The translations under genes were made by a program, and so were the position numbers. Shown piece by piece: positions 5,897 to 13,872 of a stretch of DNA of 41,294 nucleotides. Under the pieces are notes generated by a model, which was given only the letters and a program-made list of their open reading frames with translations, was not told the origin of the DNA and searched no databases. Each line of letters opens with the position of its first letter. Positions within the stretch are counted from its first letter, which is position 1. Origin of the DNA: an uncultured Acidobacteriia bacterium (lineage in GTDB: Bacteria > Acidobacteriota > Terriglobia > Bryobacterales > Bryobacteraceae); assembly GCA_903881085.1 (NCBI GenBank), contig CAIRSA010000457.1, positions 1 to 41,294 on the forward strand, given 5' to 3'.

Positions 5897-8800
5897 TTAG
5901 GGGATGTTGGCACTGAGCGAGTTCGACGTGCCCACCGAATTCGTGAGCGTAACCGAAACAGCCGTCACAGCAGTCGAGCTGCCTTGAATCGTGAACGGCT
6001 GGGTCATTGTGAATTGGCTTCCGAACGGCTGGGATGCAGCGCTTTGGAACCACGTGTTGAACACGGGCCCGAGCTGCTGCGTAAAGTCCACCGCCTGAAC
6101 CGTTATTCCTGAGGCCGAGGTGAAGTGGAACTGTGCAGTTGTGATTTCACGCGTTGTCACGTAGCCCGTGATGGCAACATCGAAGCCGGCACCAGTGCGG
6201 GTCACTGTAACCGTGCGCAGGAACGGCGCGGCCTTGGCGATGCGGAAGCTCTTGCTCGGCGCTGGATTCGGAGTTACATCGATTGTTCCCGCCAGCAACT
6301 TCACAGTAAGCGTGATGGATCCGGAAACGGTACCGGTTTGGACCCCCACTGGAACGATGCCGAAGTTGGCCCCTGTATTTCCGGCTGCCAAAGAGAATGG
6401 GGCGGTTCGGCCGCCGCTGGTAAATTGAACCGCGGGATCGTCTGCCCCAGAATCCGGCACAAAGGTCAGCGTCACAGTCCCGGTCAAAGCGATGGGGAAC
6501 GATTGGCCAAGTGTCACGCCGAGCACCGGCTGCTGTGCCGGCGGAAGCGTGTCTGCCAGGCCGGTGAATCCGACTGTGGAGACCGGTGGCAAACCGATCG
6601 CGATGGTGAATGCACGCGAGTCCTTTTGCGTTTTTGAGTCCGCCGCCTGCACAGTGAACGAGAAAGATCCGTTCACTGTTGGAGTGCCGCTGATCGCACC
6701 GCCGCTGGACAGGGTGAGCCCGGCCGGCAACGCACCGGCAGACAAACTCCAGGTGATAGCGGGCGTACCGCCGCTCACTGCAAGGCTCGCTGAATAGGCG
6801 CTACCCACTGTTCCGTTGGGTACTTGCGTGGCTGTGATGGCGAGGGTCGGAACTACATTCAGCGCAAACGCCGACGAGGCAGTCAGGCCCTGCGCATCCT
6901 TCACCTGAATCGTGAGGCTGAAGTTGGCAGCAGAAGTCGGCTTGCCGGAGAGCTCGCCGGTCGAGGCATTGAGGCTCAAGCCCGGAGGCATGGTTCCAGC
7001 ACTTTGCGACCATGTGTATGGGCTCGTGCCGCCGGTTGCAGTGCAAGTTACCGAATAGCTCTGGTTCTGCACAACCTCTGGAAGCGGGGATGTAGTCAGA
7101 ATCGCAAGGGTGTCGATGATTCTGATCGTGAGCGCCTTTGAAGCAGTCTTTTTAGAACTGTCATCGACTTGTGCGGTGAAGCTGAAAGAACCTGCCGTAG
7201 TGGGCTTGCCCGTGATGGCGCCGGAGCTATCCATGGAAAGGCCAGTAGGCAGGCTTCCCGATGCGATAGAGAATTTATATGGCTGCTTTCCGCCGGTTGC
7301 GGCAACACCCGCACTGTAAGCGATGCCTACATTGCCCGCAGCAAGCGAGGTGGTCGTAATAGATAGCGGAGCAAGCACATTGAGTGCGAAGTCCTTCGAA
7401 ACCTTCGTACCAACTGCGTCTTGCACCTGGATCGTAAAGGTGTAAGCGCCAGCAGTCGTGCCCGCACCACTCAACGCACCTTGGCCATTGAAGGTGATAC
7501 CAGGTGGCAGTGCACCGCCTGCGACCGAGAAGGTGTAAGGAGACTTGCCACCGGTAGCCGCGACAGACGCCGAGTACGCTGCGTTCAGGTCTGTATCTGG
7601 CACGCTGGCGGTCGTGATAGTAAGTGGAGCCAGTGCCGGATCGATGGTGATAAAAAGCAATCTTCCAGCCCCGCGGGTTGAGCCATCGGTCACCAACACG
7701 CCGAAGTTAAAGGTGCCAGCAGTTCCGGGTGTGCCGCTGATCTGACCCGAAGGATTCAACTGTAGACCATCTGGCAGAGCGCCTTGCGATATCGACCAGC
7801 GGTAACTTCCTTGCCCACCTGACGCTGCCAGCGCAGAGTTGTAGCTTGCGCCGACATTGCCGTTGGGCAGCGAGGTAGTTGTTACGGTCAATGCCGGAAT
7901 CGGTGTGGTCGCTGAAGCAGCGTAAGATCTTGAGTCCGTATTGCCAGCACTGTCTGTAACCTTGATTACCGCGTTGGAATTTGTGTCCACGGTGACAGTA
8001 CCGGTAATCAACCCACTGGCCGACATCGTCAAACCAGGCGGCAAATTGCCTGAGACGATGGTCCAGGTGTATGTGCCTTGTCCACCGCTGGCGACCAACT
8101 GCATGGTGTAAGGAACGTTCGTGGTGATCGGGTTCAGGGCCGGGGTTTGAATTGCCAGCGAGGTGATGATATTGAAGGAGAAGGTCTTGGTGGAGACCTG
8201 ACCTGCGCTATCGTGTGCATCCACAACGATCGAAGCTGTGGACGCGGCAGTTGGTATACCTGAGATGACCCCTGTGGTACCGTTCAGTGTGAGTCCGCCC
8301 GGCATGGTACCGCCGTCCAGAGTCCAAGTAATCGGCGCAAGTCCTCCGGCGGAAACGAGGGTTGCTGAGTAACTAACGCCTTGCGTTCCCGCTGGAAGAG
8401 CATTGGTCACAATACTCAACGCAGCGATCACAGAACCGGAGTAATTGCGTATAGCTGGGGTTGTACCTACGGAATCGGTCACCTGCACGGTGAAATTGTA
8501 GGCCCCGGATGTCGTGGGCGTGCCACTGATCAGCCCGGTGGCAGCATTCAAAGTCAGGCCATTGGGAAGACCACCCTCGATGCTCCAGTTGATAGCTCCG
8601 GACCCGCCTGTCGAGGTAAGCGTTTGTGAAAATGGCTTGCCAGCAATCATATTGGACAGTGTTGTCGGGGCGATCGTCAATGGGGCAGTTATCAACAAAG
8701 TGTAAGTGAGCGAAGCGGAGTATTCCAGGTTGTCCATGACTTGAAAGGTAACAGAGAACAAGCCTGTCTGCGTTGGAGTCCCACTAATTACACCCGTAGT

Positions 8801-10855
8801 CGTATTGAACGTTAAGCCCGAAGGCAATGTGCCACCGGGCTGCGAAAGAAAGTATCTCGGCTGTCCGCCAGTTCCAAAAATGGTTGCCGAATAGGGGAAA
8901 GTGAGCGTGCCGGCAGGCAATGTTGCTGGGGATACCCCAAGTTGAGCCAAGACCGTGCGCGAATAGGTTTGCGTGGCGGGAGGTGTTCCGACACTGTCAG
9001 TAAGTTGCACAGTCCAGGTGTAAGAGCCCTGCGTGGTCGGTGTGCCGGATGCGACGCCTGTCGATGAGTTTAATAGAAGACCGGGGGGTAGAGATCCGGA
9101 GACAATCGTAAAGTTGTATGGAGGCTGGCCACCGAATGCAAAGATACTTATCGTATTGGCTATACCGACTTCCGTAGTATCAGTGCTACTCGGGCTCATT
9201 CCTAATGGCTTGTAGATCGTGATAGAAACATTGCTTGTGATCGAATAGCCTTGCCCATCAGTGACCTTTATGGGAAAGGTATAAGATCCAGCCGTCGTGG
9301 GCGAACCGGAAATTATACCAGTTGGCAAAAGCGATAAGCCGGGCGGATTGGCCAAACCGGCAAACTGGTAAACGTAGTTCCCATTGCCTCCGGCAGTGGT
9401 GAATGTAGACGAATAATTCACGCCGACGGTGCCCGATGGCAGCGTGGCCGGCGACAGTACCAGAGGAGGCTGGACTAACAGGGAATAGGCTATGGAAACG
9501 GATGGCGAGCCCACACTGTCATTCAGCTGAATTGTAAATGGGAACGTCCCCGCCACCGTCGGCGTGCCGCTGATCAGACCTGTGGAAGCGTTTGGCGACA
9601 CCCCGTTCGGCAATGCGCCGCTAACCACGCTGACCGTGTAAGGAGAAACCCCGCCGCTCAGTGTCAACTGCTGCGAATAGGGCAGGTTCTGCACGGCGTT
9701 TGGAACCGCGGGCGGAGCGAGCACCAGCGGGTTTGTGATCCGGACACTATAGGACGTGATGGTTGTCGAGTACCCGAGCGCATCCGTAACTGTCACATAG
9801 AAGCTATACAGTCCAACTACTTGCGGGGTACCTGTAATTGCTCCAGTGGACGCCACCAGATTCAATCCTGTGGGAAGCGCGCCTTGTGGCAGAGAAAAGG
9901 TGTATGGCGTTGTACCGCCACTGGCCGTGAAACCAGGGACCGGATAGGTAACACCAACCGAACCCGTTGGCAAGGAGCCCGGTGAAAGAATCAGCGGCGG
10001 AAGAATCTTTAACGAGTATTGGATACTCGCCGGAGGTGACCCGACACTGTCGGACAGTTGAACGGTAAACGTATAAGAGCCCTGAGTCGTGGGGTTACCA
10101 AGCAATTGCGCTGACGAGTTATTGAAACTCAGTCCAGGCGGTGGTGTGCCCGCAGAGAATGATAAAGTGTAGGGACCCTGACCACCGCTTTCCGTGAATT
10201 GTTGGACATAGCTGGCGTTCTGTGGGGCATTGGGCAAAGTCCCCGGCCCCAAAACAAGAGGAGTGGTGATCCTCACATTGTAAGTAACTGTATTGGTGTA
10301 GCCCAATGCATCAGTTACGCGGATGCCAAATGTGAAATTGCCAGTCGCTGTCGGAACACCAGTAATTGCTCCTGTCGCCGCATTGAGACCCAGGCCGGCA
10401 GGATAGGTTCCGGTTGCAATGACGAAGGTGTATGGCGTAGTACCGCCTGATGCGCCGAAACCGGCAATGGGATATGTTACATTCACAGTTCCTGTAGGCA
10501 ACGTTGCGGGCGATAGAACCAATGGCTGCTGAACAGTTAACTGGAATGATTTGTCAACAAACTGTCCATTCTGCGAGGCACGGACGGAAAAGGAATACAC
10601 GCCCGCAAGGTTGGGAATACCGGCCAGAAATCCAGAAGGCGAAAGGCTCATGTTCGCGGGCAGGGCATTGACTGGAGGAGCAGGCGTAAGGCTCCATGTT
10701 GCGGGACCAGCAAATCCTATCACGATAAACTGGACACCTGGGCTGTAATTCAATCCCACAACCGCATTGGGCAGCACCGGATTTGTCGTGATCGTCTGCG
10801 CGCAAAGAGCCCCGCCCGCAGTGATCAGTAGGGCAAATCCCCTAAGGATCCTCAC
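5897..10855 (-). CDS. Giant secreted protein with 16 putative-Ig (He_PIG-type) repeats
   Basis: 1652 residues. A signal peptide (MRILRGFALLITAGGALCAQ) is followed by about 16 beta-sandwich repeats of roughly 85-95 residues. Each carries the signature L-P-x-G-L-x-L-x-x-x-T-G-x-I-S-G-T-P-T-x-x-G-x-(Y/F)-x-F-T-(V/I)-x-(V/L)-x-D, as in putative Ig domains of bacterial surface proteins. Early repeats alternate two forms (ending DALGY or DSVGS), so the true unit there is a pair. The last about 230 residues (from VGFTGLADTLPPA) differ and form a non-repeat beta-rich domain. No sortase, PEP-CTERM or membrane anchor is visible. A role in adhesion or as an extracellular scaffold is inference. The GTG start at 10855 overlaps the upstream stop (GTGA), so it is coupled to the propeller gene. 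Confidence 0.9.
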   Translation of the reverse strand: MRILRGFALLITAGGALCAQTITTNPVLPNAVVGLNYSPGVQFIVIGFAGPATWSLTPAPPVNALPANMSLSPSGFLAGIPNLAGVYSFSVRASQNGQFVDKSFQLTVQQPLVLSPATLPTGTVNVTYPIAGFGASGGTTPYTFVIATGTYPAGLGLNAATGAITGVPTATGNFTFGIRVTDALGYTNTVTYNVRITTPLVLGPGTLPNAPQNASYVQQFTESGGQGPYTLSFSAGTPPPGLSFNNSSAQLLGNPTTQGSYTFTVQLSDSVGSPPASIQYSLKILPPLILSPGSLPTGSVGVTYPVPGFTASGGTTPYTFSLPQGALPTGLNLVASTGAITGTPQVVGLYSFYVTVTDALGYSTTITSYSVRITNPLVLAPPAVPNAVQNLPYSQQLTLSGGVSPYTVSVVSGALPNGVSPNASTGLISGTPTVAGTFPFTIQLNDSVGSPSVSIAYSLLVQPPLVLSPATLPSGTVGVNYSSTFTTAGGNGNYVYQFAGLANPPGLSLLPTGIISGSPTTAGSYTFPIKVTDGQGYSITSNVSITIYKPLGMSPSSTDTTEVGIANTISIFAFGGQPPYNFTIVSGSLPPGLLLNSSTGVASGTPTTQGSYTWTVQLTDSVGTPPATQTYSRTVLAQLGVSPATLPAGTLTFPYSATIFGTGGQPRYFLSQPGGTLPSGLTFNTTTGVISGTPTQTGLFSVTFQVMDNLEYSASLTYTLLITAPLTIAPTTLSNMIAGKPFSQTLTSTGGSGAINWSIEGGLPNGLTLNAATGLISGTPTTSGAYNFTVQVTDSVGTTPAIRNYSGSVIAALSIVTNALPAGTQGVSYSATLVSAGGLAPITWTLDGGTMPGGLTLNGTTGVISGIPTAASTASIVVDAHDSAGQVSTKTFSFNIITSLAIQTPALNPITTNVPYTMQLVASGGQGTYTWTIVSGNLPPGLTMSASGLITGTVTVDTNSNAVIKVTDSAGNTDSRSYAASATTPIPALTVTTTSLPNGNVGASYNSALAASGGQGSYRWSISQGALPDGLQLNPSGQISGTPGTAGTFNFGVLVTDGSTRGAGRLLFITIDPALAPLTITTASVPDTDLNAAYSASVAATGGKSPYTFSVAGGALPPGITFNGQGALSGAGTTAGAYTFTIQVQDAVGTKVSKDFALNVLAPLSITTTSLAAGNVGIAYSAGVAATGGKQPYKFSIASGSLPTGLSMDSSGAITGKPTTAGSFSFTAQVDDSSKKTASKALTIRIIDTLAILTTSPLPEVVQNQSYSVTCTATGGTSPYTWSQSAGTMPPGLSLNASTGELSGKPTSAANFSLTIQVKDAQGLTASSAFALNVVPTLAITATQVPNGTVGSAYSASLAVSGGTPAITWSLSAGALPAGLTLSSGGAISGTPTVNGSFSFTVQAADSKTQKDSRAFTIAIGLPPVSTVGFTGLADTLPPAQQPVLGVTLGQSFPIALTGTVTLTFVPDSGADDPAVQFTSGGRTAPFSLAAGNTGANFGIVPVGVQTGTVSGSITLTVKLLAGTIDVTPNPAPSKSFRIAKAAPFLRTVTVTRTGAGFDVAITGYVTTREITTAQFHFTSASGITVQAVDFTQQLGPVFNTWFQSAASQPFGSQFTMTQPFTIQGSSTAVTAVSVTLTNSVGTSNSLSANIP

Positions 10856-11760
10856 TGCGCACCTCCGTCTTTAGCAGGAGGAATCATCCACATCTGCGAA
10901 CCGTCGAAAATCGCCAAAGGGCCGCCGTCGTATTCATTGAGTGAAAACACGCCGCCCATTCTCCTCACCCTCGTAGGTGTGATTGGTGGACTGTATGAAC
11001 CAATGAGTTCCCCTGTATCCCGAATAGCCAACAGCTGACCAGCTGCACTCGCTGCGTAAATGACAGAATCATCGTTCGAAGTGGCAACAGCGATAGCATC
11101 CACATCTCTGACAAAAACCACGTCACCGGAATCGCGTAACTTATACAGCTTTCCATCGCTCCGGCTGGCAACCAGTGCATCGCTACTCTGGTTGAAGAAT
11201 TGCAGCGCCAAAACGCCTCGAATCGCAATCGTCCCACGAAGCGTCCCGTCGCCGTCCCATTGTGTCAGCAAGCCGGCCGAGGAACTGGTGAGCACATGCT
11301 GTGCGTCGTCGCTCACTGCGGCCACTTTGAGTCCATCACTCACCGTAAACACTGCGGTTATGCGCGGCCCCGCAGGTAAACCTGTTAGTAACTGAGCAGT
11401 AACTCCATCCGCCGAGAGCAGAAGTGCCGATTTACCGGCCGGACTGAACCATGCGCTCGCCACTCCGGCAGTTCCCGTCACTTCGCGAACAACGATTTTT
11501 CCTATGGAACCATCAAGCACCATGAGCTTGCCCGCGGCGCTGAAAAGCGCATAACTTAGCTCCGGGGCGATCATCACCGAATCAGGAGTAACATCCAACG
11601 GCAGCACCGCTCCAACATACGCAGCGCCGGGAAAGCCCAGCACAGGACGAATCCCATCAGCCGCCGAAACCATACCCATCATCGGCCCGGAAACAGAGAT
11701 CTCATCGGCAAACAGAGCGGCGCTACCGAGAAGGGCAATTGGCAAAATACGCTGAATCAT
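10852..11760 (-). CDS. Secreted beta-propeller-like (WD40/YVTN-type) protein
   Basis: 302 residues with a signal peptide (MIQRILPIALLGSAALFA). The body consists of repeated short strands separated by Asp/Ser/Gly turns, such as LFSAAGKLMVLDGS, WFSPAGKSALLLSADG, VAAVSDDAQHVLTSSSAG, VASRSDGKLYKLRDSG and SNDDSVIYAASAAGQLLA. These look like blades of a WD40 or YVTN propeller. No catalytic residues are evident, so a binding or scaffold role is likely. Both ends are 4-bp overlaps: ATGA with the gene upstream (11757-11760) and GTGA with the giant Ig protein downstream. The three products are therefore probably made together and act together outside the cytoplasm. Confidence 0.75.
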   Translation of the reverse strand: MIQRILPIALLGSAALFADEISVSGPMMGMVSAADGIRPVLGFPGAAYVGAVLPLDVTPDSVMIAPELSYALFSAAGKLMVLDGSIGKIVVREVTGTAGVASAWFSPAGKSALLLSADGVTAQLLTGLPAGPRITAVFTVSDGLKVAAVSDDAQHVLTSSSAGLLTQWDGDGTLRGTIAIRGVLALQFFNQSSDALVASRSDGKLYKLRDSGDVVFVRDVDAIAVATSNDDSVIYAASAAGQLLAIRDTGELIGSYSPPITPTRVRRMGGVFSLNEYDGGPLAIFDGSQMWMIPPAKDGGAQ

Positions 11761-12338
11761 TTGGGGCCTCCAACGCTCGGCGTACCGGGAGTAATAATCG
11801 TGGGCGGAACGGTGGGCGGCTGCCCGACTGTGCTGCCGCCTGCATTATTTCCGCCGCGAGTCACACCAATGGCAACCCCTGCAACCACGCCGGCCGCTAT
11901 GGCGAGCAGGGTAATGGTCTTTGCGCTCATGACAGGCGCCGCCGCAAATTGACTGGTCTGCGTGATGGTAGTTCGTGCCGTCTGTCCATTGTGCGAGGCA
12001 CTGACTTGGATTTCGAATTTCCCGTTTACCCTATTCAGCTTGATACCGCGTGCCACCGCCCGGCCGGCCTTGTCGGTTGTAACCGTCAGGGTATGGCTGC
12101 CATCGGCGAAAACTCCGCCGGCCCCATTTCGAGGCAACGTGAAGATGACAAGTGCGCCAAGCGGAGGTTTGTGGTTTTCATCTTCGATCTGAACGATGGG
12201 CTCGCGTGCCATTCGTTGTCGAATGTTATTCACCGCACCTTCGCCTTCCACAATTATGATGTTCAGCTTGGGACGCTGATCTTGGGCAAAAACAAGCACA
12301 CAAGGCAATAAAAACGCCAGGAATTGACGTATGGCCAA
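11757..12338 (-). CDS. Envelope protein with an Ig-like domain and a Gly/Pro-rich tail, 193 residues
   Basis: Begins with a signal peptide (MAIRQFLAFLLPCVLVFAQ). The middle part (LNIIIVEGEGAVNNIRQRMA, PIVQIEDENHKPPLGALVIF, then a T-V-T-T-D-K-x-G-R-A segment) has the pattern of invasin/Big-1-like or carboxypeptidase-regulatory Ig domains. A hydrophobic segment follows (ITLLAIAAGVVAGVAIGV), then a Gly/Pro/Thr-rich end. I chose the TTG at 12338 because GGAGGG lies 7 nt upstream and it places the signal peptide at the N-terminus; the longer open frame to 12467 overlaps the divergent gene. It is first in the three-gene operon and overlaps the next gene by ATGA. Its role is unknown; surface display or periplasmic anchoring of the operon's products is a guess. 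Confidence 0.75.
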   Translation of the reverse strand: MAIRQFLAFLLPCVLVFAQDQRPKLNIIIVEGEGAVNNIRQRMAREPIVQIEDENHKPPLGALVIFTLPRNGAGGVFADGSHTLTVTTDKAGRAVARGIKLNRVNGKFEIQVSASHNGQTARTTITQTSQFAAAPVMSAKTITLLAIAAGVVAGVAIGVTRGGNNAGGSTVGQPPTVPPTIITPGTPSVGGPK

Positions 12339-12410
12339 CGGGTAGCCCTCCACGAATCGAATCTTACCATGATTGTATCCTTGGTATACTCTGGGACAGG
12401 AGCGGACGTG
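12339..12410. promoter_or_regulatory. Divergent promoter region between the Ig/propeller and DUF4384/caspase operons
   Basis: This 72-bp gap must drive both directions. Rightward there is an extended -10, TGGTATACT (12382-12390), about 20 bp before the ATG at 12411, with no good -35. Leftward there is TACAAT (12377-12372), about 34 bp before the TTG at 12338, also without a clear -35. The overlap of the two promoters suggests that the operons are co-regulated or mutually exclusive. Confidence 0.45.
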
Positions 12411-13205
12411 ATGAAATACAATACTCTGCCACTTTTGATCATCGGCGCTTCTGCCGTCTTGGGCCAAGAGCTCACCCCGCGGGAACTCTTCTACACACCG
12501 GCGCCAAGAGTGGCGAAGGCAAACGTTCCCACTCCAACGCCAAAGAAGAAGCCGGCCACATCGCAGCCCAAACCGTCGACGGAAACCTCCTCAACAAGAC
12601 CGGCACCTGTTTCCTTTACTCCGCTTGGCCTCCGGTACAGCCTGCTGCATAGCGCCGATGGAACCAGCTACGGCGAAGTTGACGCCGATACGGTTTTCCA
12701 TTCCGGCGACAAGCTCAGGGTAGCCGTGCAATCCAATGACCCGGCCTACCTCTATGTGATCGTTCGCGGATCAAGCGGGAACTGGAAAGTCATGTTTCCT
12801 TCCGCCGACCTGGGCAGCGGCGACAACAAAGTAGAGACCATGAAGGGTTACGAATTGCCGCCCGGGGGCCGCTTCTATTTCGACGAAAATGCGGGCGAAG
12901 AAAAACTGTTCATTGTTCTGTCGCGGAAACCGGTTGCGAATCTGGAGTCCCTGATGTACGACTTGGCGAAGCCCACAAAAGACGCTGCCCCGGAAAAGAA
13001 ACTACTGCTTGCCGAGCGCATCGCACCGATCAACGACGCGCTGGTCGGCAGCTTGCGCGCAGGAGTGCAGTCCCGTGATCTGGTCTTCGAAAAAGTGGAC
13101 GAAAAGACAGCCGGTGAACGCAAGGAAAAGGCTGTCTACATCGTCAACAAAAAGGCCACCTCGGATGCCCGGCTGGTAGTCGATCTTACCCTGAAACACA
13201 AATAG
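12411..13205 (+). CDS. Secreted DUF4384-domain protein (first of two)
   Basis: 264 residues. A signal peptide (MKYNTLPLLIIGASAVLGQ) is followed by a Pro/Lys/Thr-rich linker (about 30-70) and a DUF4384-like domain: FHSGDKLRVAVQSNDPAYLYVI, GNWKVMFPSADLGSGDN and the Y-E-L-P-P-G-G-R-F-x-F segment, then EEKLFIVLSRKPV. DUF4384 is a beta-rich domain of unknown function often found in envelope proteins and next to caspase-like proteins. I took ATG 12411 over upstream starts because AGGAG lies about 8 nt before it and it places the signal peptide first. The gene leads a four-gene operon with only 5-8 bp between genes. Confidence 0.82.
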   Translation: MKYNTLPLLIIGASAVLGQELTPRELFYTPAPRVAKANVPTPTPKKKPATSQPKPSTETSSTRPAPVSFTPLGLRYSLLHSADGTSYGEVDADTVFHSGDKLRVAVQSNDPAYLYVIVRGSSGNWKVMFPSADLGSGDNKVETMKGYELPPGGRFYFDENAGEEKLFIVLSRKPVANLESLMYDLAKPTKDAAPEKKLLLAERIAPINDALVGSLRAGVQSRDLVFEKVDEKTAGERKEKAVYIVNKKATSDARLVVDLTLKHK

Positions 13206-13213
13206 GAGGCTCC

Positions 13214-13867
13214 ATGAACGTGAGGACGGCCCGCCTTGCCACGTTGCTGATGGCTACCAATGGCGCAATCGCCCAGCCCAACGTAGTATCGAAGGGTCCA
13301 CACCGTATGGAGATCACCTTGGAGCGTTTCCAGTCTGAAAAATGGATCGCCATCGCCCCAGAGCAAGTGCTCGATGCGAATGCCCGCGTCCGCTTTCGAT
13401 TCAAGGCCAATTTCAGCGGCTTCCTTTACGTGATGAACGCAGGCACCTCAGGCGATTATTCGCGGCTCTTCCCCGCACCCGAAACCGGCGACCAGAACCG
13501 CATCGAGGCTGGCAAGGAATATCTGATACCGGCCACCCAGGGGGCGTTCCGAATCACCGGCCCCCCCGGGCAGGATATCCTCACCTGGATGGTGACACCC
13601 TCCGAATTAACCAGCTCAGTAAAGCCATACAAACCCCTGCCTCCGCCACCGAAGCCTTTGGCCGTTCCGCCATCTATGACTCCACGCTGCGACGACGCTA
13701 TCTTCAAATCACGGGGAGATTGCATTGACAAGTCCGCTGGAGCAAAGCCAGGCGCGGGCAGCTCGCGCGAACTGATGTTCATTCAGCAGGACAAGAAATC
13801 CGTGGTAGCTTCGCCGGTTTCGCTGAAGGAGCCGGTCGTCTACGAATTCCGTCTCGCCCACAAGTAG
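13214..13867 (+). CDS. Secreted DUF4384-domain protein (second of two)
   Basis: 217 residues with a signal peptide (MNVRTARLATLLMATNGAIA) and the same core as its neighbour: ARVRFRFKANFSGFLYVMN, DYSRLFPAPETGDQNRIEAG, KEYLIPATQGAFRITGPPG. A Pro-rich stretch (PLPPPPKPLAVPP) divides the domain from a short C-terminal part with a Cys pair (RCDD and DCID). The start follows AGGAGG by 5 nt and lies 8 bp after the first DUF4384 gene. The two proteins share the fold but little else, and each ends in a similar LxHK motif (VDLTLKHK, YEFRLAHK). They may form a pair around the caspase-like protein that follows 5 bp later. Confidence 0.8.
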   Translation: MNVRTARLATLLMATNGAIAQPNVVSKGPHRMEITLERFQSEKWIAIAPEQVLDANARVRFRFKANFSGFLYVMNAGTSGDYSRLFPAPETGDQNRIEAGKEYLIPATQGAFRITGPPGQDILTWMVTPSELTSSVKPYKPLPPPPKPLAVPPSMTPRCDDAIFKSRGDCIDKSAGAKPGAGSSRELMFIQQDKKSVVASPVSLKEPVVYEFRLAHK

Positions 13868-13872
13868 GTCAT

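Noticed and set aside
12339..12467. Extending the Ig-like envelope gene upstream to 12467
   Set aside because: It would add a charged non-signal N-terminus, overlap the divergent gene, and ignore the TTG with GGAGGG that places a signal peptide first.
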